DNA of 64,000 nucleotides from Pempheris klunzingeri (taxonomy: Eukaryota > Chordata > Actinopteri > Acropomatiformes > Pempheridae): assembly GCF_042242105.1 (NCBI RefSeq), contig NC_092028.1, positions 13,315,338-13,379,337 on the forward strand, read 5' to 3'. Of the stretch, positions 1 through 12,648 are shown one piece after another. Made by a program: the position numbers and the translations under genes. Position 1 is the first letter of the stretch, and the number at the start of each line of letters is the position of its first letter. Under the pieces are notes generated by a model. The model ran no database searches, was not told the DNA's origin, and saw only the letters and a list, made by a program, of their open reading frames with translations.

Positions 1-3000
1 GTGGAGGGTTTTCTCTCAGACTTTCTGTCTCCTTCTGCAGATGAGTTAATCGCAAACGATCCTGTAACAAGTATTTAGGTACGATCACACAATTAACCAT
101 CTATGTTCAGTAGAATCCGGTTCTTAAAGGTACTGCACTAGGAGCTGTCTTAAAGTGACACACACCTGAAGGATTCGATGTTCTTGCTGCCTCAGCCGCT
201 CTGTCTGCGCATGGATATTTCCGAGCCGTGCCTTGTGCTCAGCCTCCACGCGTTTTGCTTCCCGCAAAGCTTGTTCTCCTTCCTCGTGCTTCTCTGCGGC
301 GAGCTGAAAAGAATGGAGTGCGGTTAAAAACGTCAATGTTACATATTTATTGCGCATGGGACTCAGTGTGGTGTGAATTTACCTTGCTAAAGGCCTCCAC
401 CTCCTGGGCTCGTGTCTTGAGCCTCAAGGCGGTGCAGCTGATTCTCTCTTTCTCTCTGTCCAGTTCTTCTCTTAGTCTGTCCAGAGTCTCTCTCTCCTGT
501 GCCACAGCCATCTCCTTTTGTTTCAGCTCTGCAGTGTGCAGTTTTAGGTCAGCTTGTTCCTATAACAGAAACATAGAAAAGAACTGTTTGGCTTGAAGGG
601 CTTAAAAAAATACTTTCTGAAAATGCCTATTATATTTAGTGATATAAACATAGACACAACACCAGTTTTTCTATGATGATAATAATAATGACAATAGCAT
701 GAGCTGACTTTTCAAACAACAGAACAGCATTTAAAAGACGAAGTCCACAAAGTAAGACTGTCAAACCCTATCATAAGGCGCGCCTCTGTTCTCCGTAAAG
801 CTCACCTGTGCCAGACTCATAATGGATCCCTCTCTCTTCTCCAAGAGACTGCTGACCTCCCGTTCAGCCCTCTCGTGCCTCTGCTTCTCCAGGTTGTGAA
901 AGTGGGCCCACTCAGCTGCCAGCTTCCTCCTCTCCTCCGCACAGTGCTGCATCACCGACTTCTGCTCCTCCAGTAAAGCACTCTGACGGGAACAGAGGCA
1001 GGCAGGAGGGGTAAGGCAGGCAGGGATAGAGCACTTGTCCACCACCAGCACTGATGGAGATTTTTTCACCAGCCTCACCTTAGCTCTTTCCAGCTCCTCT
1101 CTTTCCATGTTGATCTGCAAGCTAAGGGCACGCCTCTCTTCCTCCAGGCCTCTTTGGGTGGACTCTGCCTTGGCCTGCTCTGCCGTCATCTTCCAGCGAT
1201 CCTGAGACATACAAAAACAATGATTTTTAGTCTTTGAGGGGGGAAAACATCAGTTGTTAGGTGCTTGCATGTATACACTCCTGCTTAACTATTTTTAAAG
1301 CATTAAAGATTTGTCTGACCTTCTCAAGCTGTCTCTGCTGCTCATTGAGCTGAGTGTCCATCCTGGAAATGATTTCCTTGAGGTAAGCTCTCTCCTCGGC
1401 CATAGCTTTCTGCTGCTGGGCCAGACGGTCCTGCATCACTGAATCGAACATTTAGAGAGTGACCTTAACCTACTTGCAATGTGATACCAACTACAGCTTG
1501 CTATTAAATAACTTGCATCTTGACCTATTTGTAAAAACTGTGTGTGTGTCTGCAGTACTTCGAAGCTGCTCGTCTCTGTGCCGTGCCCCCTGCTCCAGGC
1601 CGTGAGCCGTGTGTTCATGTGTGCTCTCCACCCGGGAAGAAAGATCTCCCAGCCGCGATGAGAACTGCTCCATCTGCTCAATGACCACTGTAAGAGACCT
1701 GGAGAAAAAACATAAACATACTATTACATAATGCAAAAATCTTTGAAATGCTAAAAGAGCTATTCCAGGCTCACCGTTTGAAGGGTTTATACAAGAGATT
1801 CAGACCTACTGGTTGTCGCACTAGAGAACAAGCTTCTCAGACCAAAACAGGACGCCATTACTCCCCTACATGTTTATGTAGCTAAGAGTTGTTTGCCGCT
1901 ATATTAATATTAAAAATCTCAAACATAGAACCTTTAAATGGAACTTGTTAACTATGGGTACAGTAATTGTAAATGGGACTGGTGTCCTTGGGTAACATCT
2001 TACCTGGTCTGCGATGTTGCGCTTGTAACGGCATCAATCTCCTCGTCCTTCAGTTTCTTCAGTCTCTTGACCTGGTCCTCGTGGTCTTTCTTCATCTCCA
2101 AGATAGATTTCCTTGACGACAAATACACCACATATATGGTAAACTATTAAGTCATTCATTTAAAATACAATATGCTCGTGCTGGGATTTAGTGAATTATC
2201 TGAATATTTTAGTAAAATGCAGAGCAGGTTTTCTGGCATCGATTCTGGGTATTACTCAGCGAGGTTATCCCGACAGATCAGTAAATATTCAATATATATT
2301 GAATATTTTGTTAATAAAGCATAGTAGATTAGCTTTACTGACTCCTATGCTGCTGTGTGTTGTGATGCCCATGGAGCTATTATTTTTACTCTTTCATAGG
2401 TATATTACTTTAGCGACAACTTTCCAGTAAGTGCATATGTTGATAATTGTTGATTAAATGTCATAAGACAGTATTTACTTTTGGTACTGTCAAAGAATCA
2501 ATGTATTACTAGAGAAAAGGCTTCCCTGCTGTACCTCTGGAGGTCTCGGAGCCTCTCCACCTCGCGGTCTCGGTCTTGCTGAGCCTGGGCCAGTTTGCGC
2601 TGGTACTGAGCCTGCAGCTCTGAGCGTTCCTGCTCAGCCGATCGTGTTACTGTGGTCAGGCGTTCCATTAGGTCTTCGCACTCCTGCCGCCCTTGTTTCT
2701 CCCTCTGGGCTGCTGCTTCCTCGAGCAGCTTCACACGGGCCCTGGACACGCACAGAAATACTTCCTGTGAGTGTTAAACATAAAGGCGCGCATAAGCTGC
2801 TTCAAGAGCAAGGAATTATGCTTAATATATGTTAAACATGTGCATAGATGCAACATATTTCCACTTTGTGTGTGTGTGCGTGCGTGCTAAACAGAGTGGC
2901 TAAACTACTTGTGTGTGTTCTCCATCAGCTCCATATCCTGTTTATGTCGCTGCTGGACATTCTCTAGCAACATTTGGCTTTGGTCTCGCTCCAGCTGCAG

Positions 3001-6000
3001 AGTCTTCACCTGGACAATAACACATAGGAGTTTCAGGCTGCGCAGGTACATGGAGGGTCAGTTATTATTCCTGAGTGAAAATACAGCAAACATACAGTTC
3101 TCATGTTTCCCCCTCATCACTACAACAGCAATAACATACCTGTCCTTCCAGCTGGATGATGCGAGCCGGTAAAGCTTGATAATCAGGTTGCTGCTCTTTC
3201 TCTCTGAGTCTCTGCAGGACCCCTGCATCCATGACACTGCCAAGCCCCAGCAGCTGAGACTGCATCATCTTCAGAAGAAGCAAGTCAAGAACAAACCAGG
3301 TGTGTTTTTACATTTTCAAAACACCTGCAAGTGGAGACATGACGACATTACGTTTCTAACCTGCTGTTGTAGAAGCAGCTGCTGCAGACTGTCTGCTGAC
3401 AGCGTCACCTTTTCAGAAGAAATGGCATAGGATTAAAAGAGCCACATTATACGATCCCCCCAAATTACGACAACCTTATTGTAGCACAAATACCTGTTGT
3501 TGGACAGCAGTTGATGTATTTTGCGTTTGGTTATGCTGTGGAATTGCTGTAAAGAAAACAACCATGAGTAACGATCTTATCGACCTGCTCACATTACATA
3601 TTCCAGCAATGGTGAAAAATACTTTAAAGAATCTAAAAGTACTTCAGATTTCCCCAAGATTACATACACCACATCGAGACAGGCAGTACAGCAGACACAG
3701 GATTCAGCAATGGCAACTGTTGCTGGGTTTCATCCGGAGCCTGACTGGGCCCTCGCGGCACCCTGGATCTCTTATCGGATGGTAAGTGGTGGGGTTGGGG
3801 TTGGTTGTGGCTAATGCTAGCGGCAGAGACTGGCAAGGGAACGGTAACTTCAGGAGGGGAATCTGAGGGATGAGACAAACCGAGAGCTTGTCCATTGTCT
3901 ACTCCATCATGGAGAGTAATTGGTGAGGAGGATGGTAAGGTGGAGGCATACTCAGTAACTACAGAAGGGGATTGTGGCGGAGTTGGGGGATAAATAGGAA
4001 TGGTATCTGTATGAGAGGAGGAGTAGAATGAGCATGACATGATACAAGGTATCAGATGTGGGTATCATAAGATAGCTTGCTGTATGATCTGTTTAATTTG
4101 TCAGAATGCCAGACTGGATCACTGATTGGTTTCTACTGTAAATGGGCCAGGGAGATTTCATCATTTTAAAACATAATGTAACAGAAGAGTAGGTATTTGA
4201 ATGGATTACCCTGCTTGGTCCTCTTCTCTCTGACCGGCGTGGAGTGGTCAGTGGGGCTGGGCTGTCCAAGAAAACTGCTGCTGCACAAAATACATAAAGT
4301 GAATTGAAAAAGTAACTTAATATTGTCGCTTACAATACATGGGTGTAACCATAAACATCTTACCTAGTTTCCTTGGCAGATGTAAGAGTGTCCTCTCTGG
4401 CCCCAGGAGCTTGTGAAGTAACATGTTTACTGAAAACAAGAGCAGGTTATCAGTCATCAGTGCTGAGACAAAAAGATTCTTCGGTCATTGTATTTCCTTT
4501 GTTTTGTGTGGCTTTACAGTACCTTACAATTGATTCCAGATCCATTTCTTCTCCCAGGCCTTCATGCTGAGATGTTTTTGCCTCACGGTTTAACCCTGAC
4601 AAAGCCTTCTTCCTGTTCAGTGCTCCTGCTAACCAATCATCCGCCTCATCTTCTCTCTTTTGGCTTTTGGAGGCCTCTGGCTTAGTTTGTCTGGTGACGT
4701 TATCATCTGGGACTGAGGCGTCTGCTGCCATTTTTACAGCAGTTGTCGCAAGACCAGTCAGCGAGGGTCTTCTACTCAATGAAGGAGAGGAAGGAGTCTT
4801 TGGGGACTCTGTTGAAGCCTTGGTCTCTTTGGCGTCACCCTCCAGAAAGGTGTGTTCGTCGTTTGCCTTGAGGCCGAGCCAGTCAGCGGAGTTTCTGTGT
4901 CGAGAGGAGCTGGGGGTGGTGGGTTTGGGTTTCTTCTCTGGGGTGGAAGAACTGACATCCTCTGTAGAAAATCTGATGACAAGAAAAAAATTAATCATTT
5001 TAGTGTTGAGTTTACCCTGGCGGGAAAAAGGCGTACTGAAAAACATCAAGGGTGGATTTTACACACACCTGACAGACTGTCTGCGGGACTGGCGCCCTTC
5101 AGGTGTAGATACCAGAGTGGGCTGATAGGAGCCAAATGTGAGGTCCTCTTCTAAAAGTGGTTCTGATAAAATGGAACAAAATCAGCTTTTATATATTCTT
5201 TTTAAACAGTGCTTGCTCATACAGCCACGACACGTTATTACCTTTCACACTGGAGGCTTTCTCTTCTTGCTGCTTCTCTTGAGACTGAGGCTGCTCCTTC
5301 TTCTCGCCTGTCAGAGGTCGCTCCAGAAGACGAGGTGAAGTCAGACTCTCCAGAATCTCGTCGAGTCTTGTGCGAGCTCTCTGAGGGGCGTCGCTCCTGA
5401 GATCACACACAGCAAAGGAAAACAGAGACAAGATACACTGTATGCCATATTATGGTACACATGAAGGCAGGGAAAGTTATACATTTTTGCAAAAACAGGC
5501 TACGTGAAGGCAAAACAAAATGGAATGGATCTACCTGATCCTGAAAGATGTTGCCTTATAAAATGTTCTCAAAGTTTGGGTTTGTTTTTAACTGCAACCC
5601 AGAGCACTAAAACTGTAATTATCTATTATTTGAGCACTAAAAATAAGAACAATAATAGTGAAACAGTGAGAGTGAGAACAGAGCTGTTACCTTTCCTTGT
5701 TGGACCCAAGCGCGGCCTCTTTTTTCTTGGGATTGTTTTTATCACGGTCAAATCCGAGTGCATCCATTATGTCATCCTTATCATCATCAAATGTAAGATC
5801 ACCTCGTTTCTTTGCTGCCTTAGCTGACGAACACAAGGACAGACACACATTAAAACACTTACAGTCCTTTAGTGTTTGTTTGATTTAAGTTGGAAAAGAC
5901 AGAACTGTAAATAATTGGAGGTTCACTTGTTTCGGTCTTTAGGATTGGGGATGCTGGAGGTGATTTTTCAGGTTTGGTCCGCTGTGTGCTGGATTTTGAT

Positions 6001-8220
6001 TCAGGCTTGGTTTCATCTGGAAGCAAGTCATCAAGTAGATCAGCCAGGGGGTCATCTAGATCTGCAGTGGAAATGAGACTCTTTACTGTAAAGCCGTATG
6101 TGATAAAGAGACATCCCGTATGGATAGACAAAGATACTTATGATACATAGTAATAAAATGATCACATGCAAAAAGTGTGAATATATGTTCAAATATTTGT
6201 ATATTATGAGACCATATACTTTATGTTTAGTCACAGCATTTCCAGTTTATTAGGTGTACCTGCTTACGCCACTTCATTACAATAATTAGTGGAGTTGTTC
6301 CTTTTTTATATACTGCCCCTCTCGTGCATGTAAATGAGTCTGGACAAAATGTTAGAAACACCTTTGAATTAAAGGCAGTGAGCTCAATAAAATGTAGGAT
6401 TTTTTTGCGGGGCTGTTGCATCGAGTTGCATTAGATTGTACAAGTGACTGTAACTCAGGTGAGTAACTCAACATGTGTTAATACTTTAACTGAATACTTA
6501 CTTTTGGGTGTTGAAGCTAATTTGAAGAAAAGAAAAAAAAAAATCCAATCTACCTCCAGATTTGTAAATTTGTGTACACCTCTCCTGTTCTAACTACCCA
6601 CAGACACCCACTGAAACCACTGGCATCTTTCAACTCCAAGTAAAAAACCAAACACATATCTATGCTAATGTACCTTTAGTGTGAGGTTCCTGACCAAGAC
6701 CTTCATCATCACCACCACTGTCTGAATTAATGCAGCAGTTTGAGGAAAACAAAGCAAGGCTACCATTAAAAAAAAAACAAACTCATGAGTAATGCAGAGC
6801 TCAGTGTCTGAGGTGGGTGGGACAGCGAGGCTCACTCACCAGAGAAGGTGAACTTCCTGTAGTTATGTGCTGTAGACGAAGGAGCGGAGTTTGGCTTCTT
6901 CCTTCCTGTTGTGGTTTCGTCTGAGTGGAGAAGGGGATTGCAGCTATTACTGTGCACTTCAAAGCTGGTAATAATGTGAAGATAATAATGAGAAAATAAT
7001 TTATGCAAGAACATTCTGCACTGGATTACCTGCTCCCTCTGGTTTTACAATATTTTCTAAAGTGGAGGAGTCTGTCTTTGGCCCTTCATTACCAAGCGGC
7101 TTTGTTTGTGCTGGAGCTGAACTAGGCTTTTTCTTTATTGCAAAAAGGTCAGCATCCATATCATCCATGTCCTGTACAAAGATAGACAAAAGAGGCAACG
7201 ACATAAGATCATGTACAGATGATTACAAAGTTGATGCTTTGTGCCTGTTTTTCCATACTTCCAATAACCCACCTTCATGTTCTTCAGTATGTCACTGGGA
7301 TCTGCTGCTGAGACATCGGAGTCCTTGGACAGAAAAGAAAATGGTAACATAGAGACAATAAAATATACTAAACATATCAGACTGTGACTGTATACATGTA
7401 TTTTTCACATTTCTGTCTACATACCTCAGTGTCTCCACCATCCTTCTTTACCTCCTCTGCTAACATACTGAAGATATTGTCGGTAGCAGAAGAGCTGGAG
7501 AAGGTAAAAAAAAATTGAACTCCCAAAATAGGAAAAGTCATCATTTACAACTGAAGGTATGTAACTCTTGAATTCCTCCAACTTACCGAGTGAGTGGTCC
7601 ACCGCGAGTTGCTTTCCCCCTTACAGGGTGTTCTGATGAGAGAAAGTATTGTTACACGTTAAACTTTCACAGCAACAATCCTGTAATAATAATAATGATG
7701 ACACTGCTTGGTTTAAGAACTGCTGACTTACTTTCATCATCAAATAAGCTGTCAAGCACATCCTCATCTCCCAGCGAAGCTTTTAGGAAAACAGTGAGGG
7801 GAGACACTTTAACGCGAGCTTGGCTCTCTTGAAGTAGTAAATGTGTTATCTGTCTCCTATATAGACTCTTGGTTCTGGTGGAATGACCCTCCAGATGATT
7901 TCTAAAGCCTTCTGACACAAACTTGTGATTTTTGCCTACACACAAAACTTGACCTGATTTTAAGTTAATCCCTACAATGGCAAAGGCCTTCCAGCACTCA
8001 CTTGGGGAACTTACTTTTGGATGTTTTGCCCTTCAGTTTTGTAGCCTGTAAATAGCAGTGAAATATAATGAGTTATTTTACAGCTGGAATGGATTAACTG
8101 AGTGTAACTCCTGGTCCACTGCTCAAAGCACATCCCTTAACATTATATGCATGCAAAGTGATTGAAATCGGGCGCTTTACTGGTAAATCATGCACATGTT
8201 GAAACTGATTGACTCACCAT
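1..8220 (-). CDS. fbf1: Fas-binding factor 1 (FBF1) homologue, 3'-truncated by window edge
   Basis: FBF1 is a coiled-coil protein of centriole distal appendages/transition fibres, needed for ciliary gating. About 30 coding exons join in one open frame of about 1,181 codons before the left edge (human protein 1,133). Exons, 5' to 3': 8218-8220 (ATG only), 8015-8045, 7732-7779, 7587-7632, 7425-7494, 7273-7323, 7030-7171, 6840-6920, 6674-6721, optional 6502-6516, 5927-6061, 5691-5823, 5242-5396, 5069-5162, 4523-4972, 4364-4429, 4210-4280, 3668-4006, 3494-3546, 3361-3408, 3140-3268, 2909-3009, 2535-2741, 2004-2111, 1559-1698, 1320-1438, 1079-1201, 806-982, 383-559, 166-303, 1-61. Family marks: SADWLGLK near residue 375, LTFGSYQPT with GRQSRRQSV, and a long coiled coil from about residue 680, including MEQFSSRLGDLSSRVE and EEGEQALREAKRVEA. 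The N-terminal half is disordered and acidic. The final C-terminal exons lie outside the window. Confidence 0.95.
6502..6516 (-). other. fbf1: candidate 15-nt microexon of fbf1
   Basis: On the minus strand a 15-base segment is flanked by an AG acceptor and a consensus GTAAGT donor, inside the intron between exons 6674-6721 and 5927-6061. Both neighbouring exons join in phase 1, so the segment can be included or skipped without changing frame. Inclusion replaces one Asp by Ala-Ser-Thr-Pro-Lys-Asn. Use of this exon is an inference from splice signals only. Confidence 0.45.
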
Positions 8221-8298
8221 GATGAATCTCTCTTGGTCGCGTTAGATTGGAGAGCTAGCTAACCAGCTAAGCTAGCTAAATCTGATTAGGCGTCTCCT

Positions 8299-8313
8299 GT
8301 CTCCATTGGTAAC
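8299..8313. promoter_or_regulatory. RFX X-box-like site upstream of fbf1
   Basis: GTCTCC-ATT-GGTAAC fits the X-box pattern GTNRCC(N0-3)RGYAAC at all but one position. It lies about 80-95 bases upstream of the fbf1 ATG exon. RFX factors drive many ciliary genes from sites at this distance. Functional use is inferred. Confidence 0.45.
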
Positions 8314-8860
8314 CACTCAGCTACACCGGTGAGGGTGCATGTTTAGGACACAATGCACGATCATAGTCGGTTAACGTGGCTATAAATCATATTGTTTCAT
8401 GTTCATTACAGCCGTGTTTAGTCGTTTAGCCTTTTAAAATTAGCCAGTTTACTTTAAGTTAACACTGCAGCCACTCACACCGCCGCCACACACCAACGTT
8501 AACAACATATTGGACACACACTAATGAAATTCAGTCCTCTAACACACATTTTAGGGTTATAATTAGAAAGTTTTATCTTTGAGCAGCGCACAAAGCAAAA
8601 GTCAAACACGAAGCATCTAATGTTTGAGAGATTTACATCGGCAGAACCGTACCAACCGGCGCGATACAGGCGTTTCCTGTTTACAGTTCGCAGGGTGTTG
8701 TGGGTAGTGTAGTTTTTAGTGCATTTTTTTTTTACAAGGAACCTTGTTTCAGAAACTGTGCTTGTCACACACAGAGATTAAATTTTAGTTGCCCCAATTT
8801 GGATTTAATATGACATCTTTACCTGGTTTCTTAATGAGTGAAATCTGCCAAACGGTTTTA

Positions 8861-8873
8861 CCACCAGGTGGCA
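8861..8873. promoter_or_regulatory. CTCF core-like motif
   Basis: CCACCAGGTGGCA matches the core CTCF consensus as I know it. It sits about 640 bases upstream of the fbf1 start, between fbf1 and prcd. A single motif match is weak evidence of binding. Confidence 0.35.
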
Positions 8874-10618
8874 TCAGAGCTTAGAAAATGATCCAAAGCA
8901 AGTCATATAAAACAAGACCGTAGAGCTGAATAATTTATCTTCTGGAGCCTATGTTTAATTCAGTGAGGTCTAGGCCTGATGTTGCACGTTTAATCAGCAC
9001 AATGATAACAAGGCAAATCACGCTCCGGCAGACAACTCATTGCTCAGAGTTGTGCCTGCAACACTTTGGTGCATAAGCCAACCTGTGCTCCTCTAACCCC
9101 AGCACCACAAAGCAGGCTTTTCAAGTGCTTCAGAGTTAAGATTAGATATACCATCACATGCAAGCTCTGTTTAAAGCTTAAAACCTGTGCGTGCAGGAAT
9201 ATTTTGTTTTCTTGTCACTGTATTTGTGTAGCAGTCAGGTCTTTATGCATTCTCTGTCATGACAAATTTGTGTAGACAGCTTTTCAACTTTACACTTGAT
9301 GGATAAAACATTCACAAAAGCAATATATAACAATATATGTTAAGTGATGTAAACGTATGTGCAAGTGGCAAATGATAATGTGCCTTAAGTCAATTAGTTA
9401 TTAATTTTATACCAAGGCAGAATGAAAAATGTAACTTTTAGAGATCATAATTGTGATTCAAAAGTAGAGGTAGAATTCATGCACACATTTGAAAATCAAA
9501 TCAGTAGTTCTGAGTGAATACGAGAGACAGTCCAATGACATTTGGAGGCACACAACAGCACACAAATGCATTTCATGGCTTTATTATCCCCTGTTAAAAC
9601 AACATAAACCTTTAACAGATTCACACGGCCCTACCTGTCATAGACAATACAATACATGACTTCAGCCCCTGTTTCAGGAAACAGGAAGTCACTTAAGCGA
9701 TCTTAAGAGAGACCACTCTTAAAGATACATCCAGTCAGCGCTCATCCTGTCCTCACACATATATTTAACAAAAATCATTACATTGTTTAAAAGCAGGCAA
9801 AACAGAAAATCAAAGAAATGATCGTGGCTGTTTTTTTATGTGGAGGCACAGAACATGTTTCATCACTTTAAACCCTGACCGCATCTGTTCTGAAATATAA
9901 AACAATATTGTAAATTCAGTTTTCAAGATGAATACGCAGCATTTGTCAGGCTTCATCTTCCAAGCTTGAATCTATTTGGTTGCTATTTCCTGTTCCAATA
10001 ATGAGAGCAGCAGTGGGACAGATAGGGGAAGCCATGATCAAAACAGGCCTCATTCTTTTTCTCGCCCACTTTTAAAAAAAAATCCTGGTGGGAGTCTTGG
10101 CGTGAGCTGTCAAGTGCAGATGAATCAGAATATGATCAGTGAGAGAAAACAAAAAGATAACAGGAAATCTCTCCTGTAGTATCTGGGGAAATGAGTCTTG
10201 ATAGCAGAGGCCACTGCAAAAAAACAAACAAACAACAAATCAGGGTTTGATAGAAACACACATTTGCCCTCTTTTTTGTTTTTTTGACAAAATGTCCATT
10301 TATTTTCTGGTTCAGTCTGGGTCAAATATAGTGACAAAGCTCACCTGATGCTCACCAGGTTTGAGATGATTGCCTATTCTGATCTTAGTTCATGTCTATG
10401 GGGGTGGCTGACATGCAAAGTCATGAATGATGTAGGAAAATAATCATCCATGAAAGAATAAATCACCCTGACTCAGCTGAATACATGGACCTTCATAGGA
10501 AGCAAATAACAAGATAACACATCAAAGACCTGTGACCTACACTGAACCTTGTTTGGTGTTTCGTACCATGGTCAGTTAGTTTATGATTTTATATTAAAGT
10601 CTTACACAGCTGCTTGGA

Positions 10619-10660
10619 ACCGTGTGGTTGCAGGGAGGTACCGTGTGGTTGTAGGGAGGT
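10619..10660. repeat. two-copy 21-bp tandem repeat
   Basis: Two adjacent 21-base copies differ at one position (GGTTGCAGG versus GGTTGTAGG). Probably a local slippage duplication. Confidence 0.8.
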
Positions 10661-10861
10661 AATATATTTATAATAACCCTTCGAAGAGATGATGGATTGT
10701 TGTTCAGCCTCTGAATCATTTAGTATCAGCAGTGTAGCAGCGAATTGTTAAAAGCTAAATGTGGGGCAGGCGTCTCGGTTCTTTATGCATCTGTGCCTCT
10801 GTAACATGCTCCACTGCTCCACTTTCTCCCCTTGTCTGGAGCCCCCTCTGTAAACCTCCCC

Positions 10862-10863
<2 letters not shown>

Positions 10864-10922
<59 letters not shown>
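10864..10922. repeat. (CA)n microsatellite
   Basis: An uninterrupted CA dinucleotide run of about 59 bases. The ORFs read through it on both strands are artefacts. Confidence 0.97.
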
Positions 10923-10925
<3 letters not shown>

Positions 10926-11740
10926 GATATTGGATATTTACCTGTCTCTCTTTCACCCACTGTGATTCTCGGTTTTGATTTTAAGTGTTCTCAAACATAA
11001 CAGCATCTAAATAGCACTTGTACTTTGATCAGACGCGAATTGCCCCATAGGATTATTTTGTAACCATTGTCCATTGTTCGCTGCCTGTTGGCTGCCAGCA
11101 GTGGCACTTTACTTGAACAATTCCAAGATGTTTTTGCATTTACCAGTCATTTCTAACCCATAATATGTAAAAGCAGGACCCAGATTTATTAATGCAACAG
11201 TACTCCATTAATTTTGCATGTGATGTTTTTGTTAATTCATCATCTGGAGCACCAGACAGCCTGTGAAAACTGTCTGAGAAAATGACCCTGATGATGTGAC
11301 TAAGGTTAGTGTCAAAATCATCCAATATTGGCATTCTTGTCTGGTGAACAAACCAAATAATTCTGATTAAGTTAATTAACTGAAATTGTCCAAGTTAAAA
11401 ACTACCTGTTGTTAAACATCTGTTCCTTTCTAGGAAATGATCAGTAACCCAAAAAGTGAGTTTCTCAAACTGGGTGTGTGGAGTTTGAAAAATGTGTGTG
11501 TTTACTAAGCGGGAAACTCTGATGAATTATGCTATCAAGTTGCACCAGTGGACAGTTTTTGGATCTTGGCCAATAAGAGAGATGAAAAGTCAGGATATTT
11601 TAACCTCTGCTGCTTGAAAGTGTAATACAATATCACGGGAATTCGCCTTTAAGTCCCCCGTGGTGGTATAGTACATGTGCTTAGTCTGTTTTCACTGACT
11701 TGATTGTTTGTGTGTCTTTACCGTGTGATGCTCACGGTTG

Positions 11741-12648
11741 TCACTTTTGGGTTTCTGCTGCTCCATTGCTCTTCATGTATGGCACATCTTTGTCAGTGGC
11801 CTCTTTCTGCCTGTGACGGGTGATACAACACATAATACTCAGTATTAAACACATCATATTTATCATCACGATGCCGTCTTGAACTCACAGTTATCTGGAA
11901 ACAGCTTGATAAAGGATGTGAACGTACTAAAAGAATAAAAGTATTTCTATTTATGAGTTCATATTTGTGTTAGCTAGCCGTTGCCATGCTCCTTGGTGCT
12001 GTAGCCACATGGACATGTTTGCCATTGCTGTGTGAGTGGCTAAGCAGGGCCTGGGGGGCTGAGAAGATTGCACTTTGCATCAATTAGCAGACATGAACTC
12101 GAGAGCTATGTTGCTTTCCCCTCCATTCATTTCTCCATTAAAAAAAAAACTGGAATACACTGTTGTTATGTATCGAGCCACTTAATCCACACGCTGTTGC
12201 TCGAGGCAAACCCTAAAATAATCACAGGAGTGATTTCAAATCAATGGTGCAGATAAGTCTCACCCTGCCTCCCTCACTCTCCCACACGTGAAACAGATAT
12301 GCACTCTCTGCGTTCGTGTCTGTTCACATTGGGTGGAAGTATAGTTTATGTGTATTTAATGCTTTTCTCGCAAGCCTCAAGCTGTTGCATTTGTGTTTTT
12401 TTGTCGGGCATTAGAAAACATAGTCAGAATTCAAATCTAAAAACTCAGTCTTGACGAAAAGTAGAAAGAGCCTCTTATTTCTTTTCTGTACTATAGTTGA
12501 ACACAGATTATCTACTGACCTTTATTCCTTGTTAACAGCTAAAAATCAAAAGACAGCTCATGATCGGTACTCACGGTCTGATTTTGTTGGAGAATCTCTG
12601 CCGCAGGATGAGAGCGATGGTGGTGAGGACCATCATAGTGGTACACAT
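11741..12648 (-). CDS. prcd: PRCD photoreceptor disc component, two coding exons, 47 aa
   Basis: PRCD is a tiny membrane protein of photoreceptor outer-segment discs; loss causes progressive rod-cone degeneration. Coding exon 1 (12,575-12,648) begins MCTTMMVLTTIALILRQRF, and exon 2 (11,741-11,810) encodes the tail ending GAAETQK and TGA. The join (CC|G, giving Pro) uses a GTGAGT donor and a CACAG acceptor, for 144 bases in total. Family marks are the MCTT start with Cys2 (the palmitoylated residue, mutated in canine disease), one short hydrophobic helix at residues 3-15, then a basic Arg-Gln-Arg-Phe stretch where mammals have Arg-Arg-Arg-Phe. Human PRCD has 54 residues and also neighbours CYGB. 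Downstream of the helix the sequence has diverged. The product assignment rests on the N-terminus, size, exon structure and synteny. Confidence 0.87.

Larger units (their letters stand above)
8221..11740. other. intergenic region between fbf1 and prcd
   Basis: No coding exon was recognised. The part nearest fbf1 (8,221-8,700) should hold its promoter and 5' UTR. The part nearest prcd may be a long prcd 3' UTR: a minus-strand AATAAA (plus-strand TTTATT) lies near 9,580, but no transcript end can be proven. It also holds a CA microsatellite (10,864-10,922) and a two-copy 21-bp tandem repeat (10,619-10,660). Confidence 0.5.

Noticed and set aside
4667..5154. Plus-strand ORFs of 152 and 100 codons
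   Set aside because: Antisense shadows of the large fbf1 exon at 4,523-4,972.
10748..10965. ORFs across the CA repeat
   Set aside because: Dinucleotide repeats lack stop codons in some frames; not coding.
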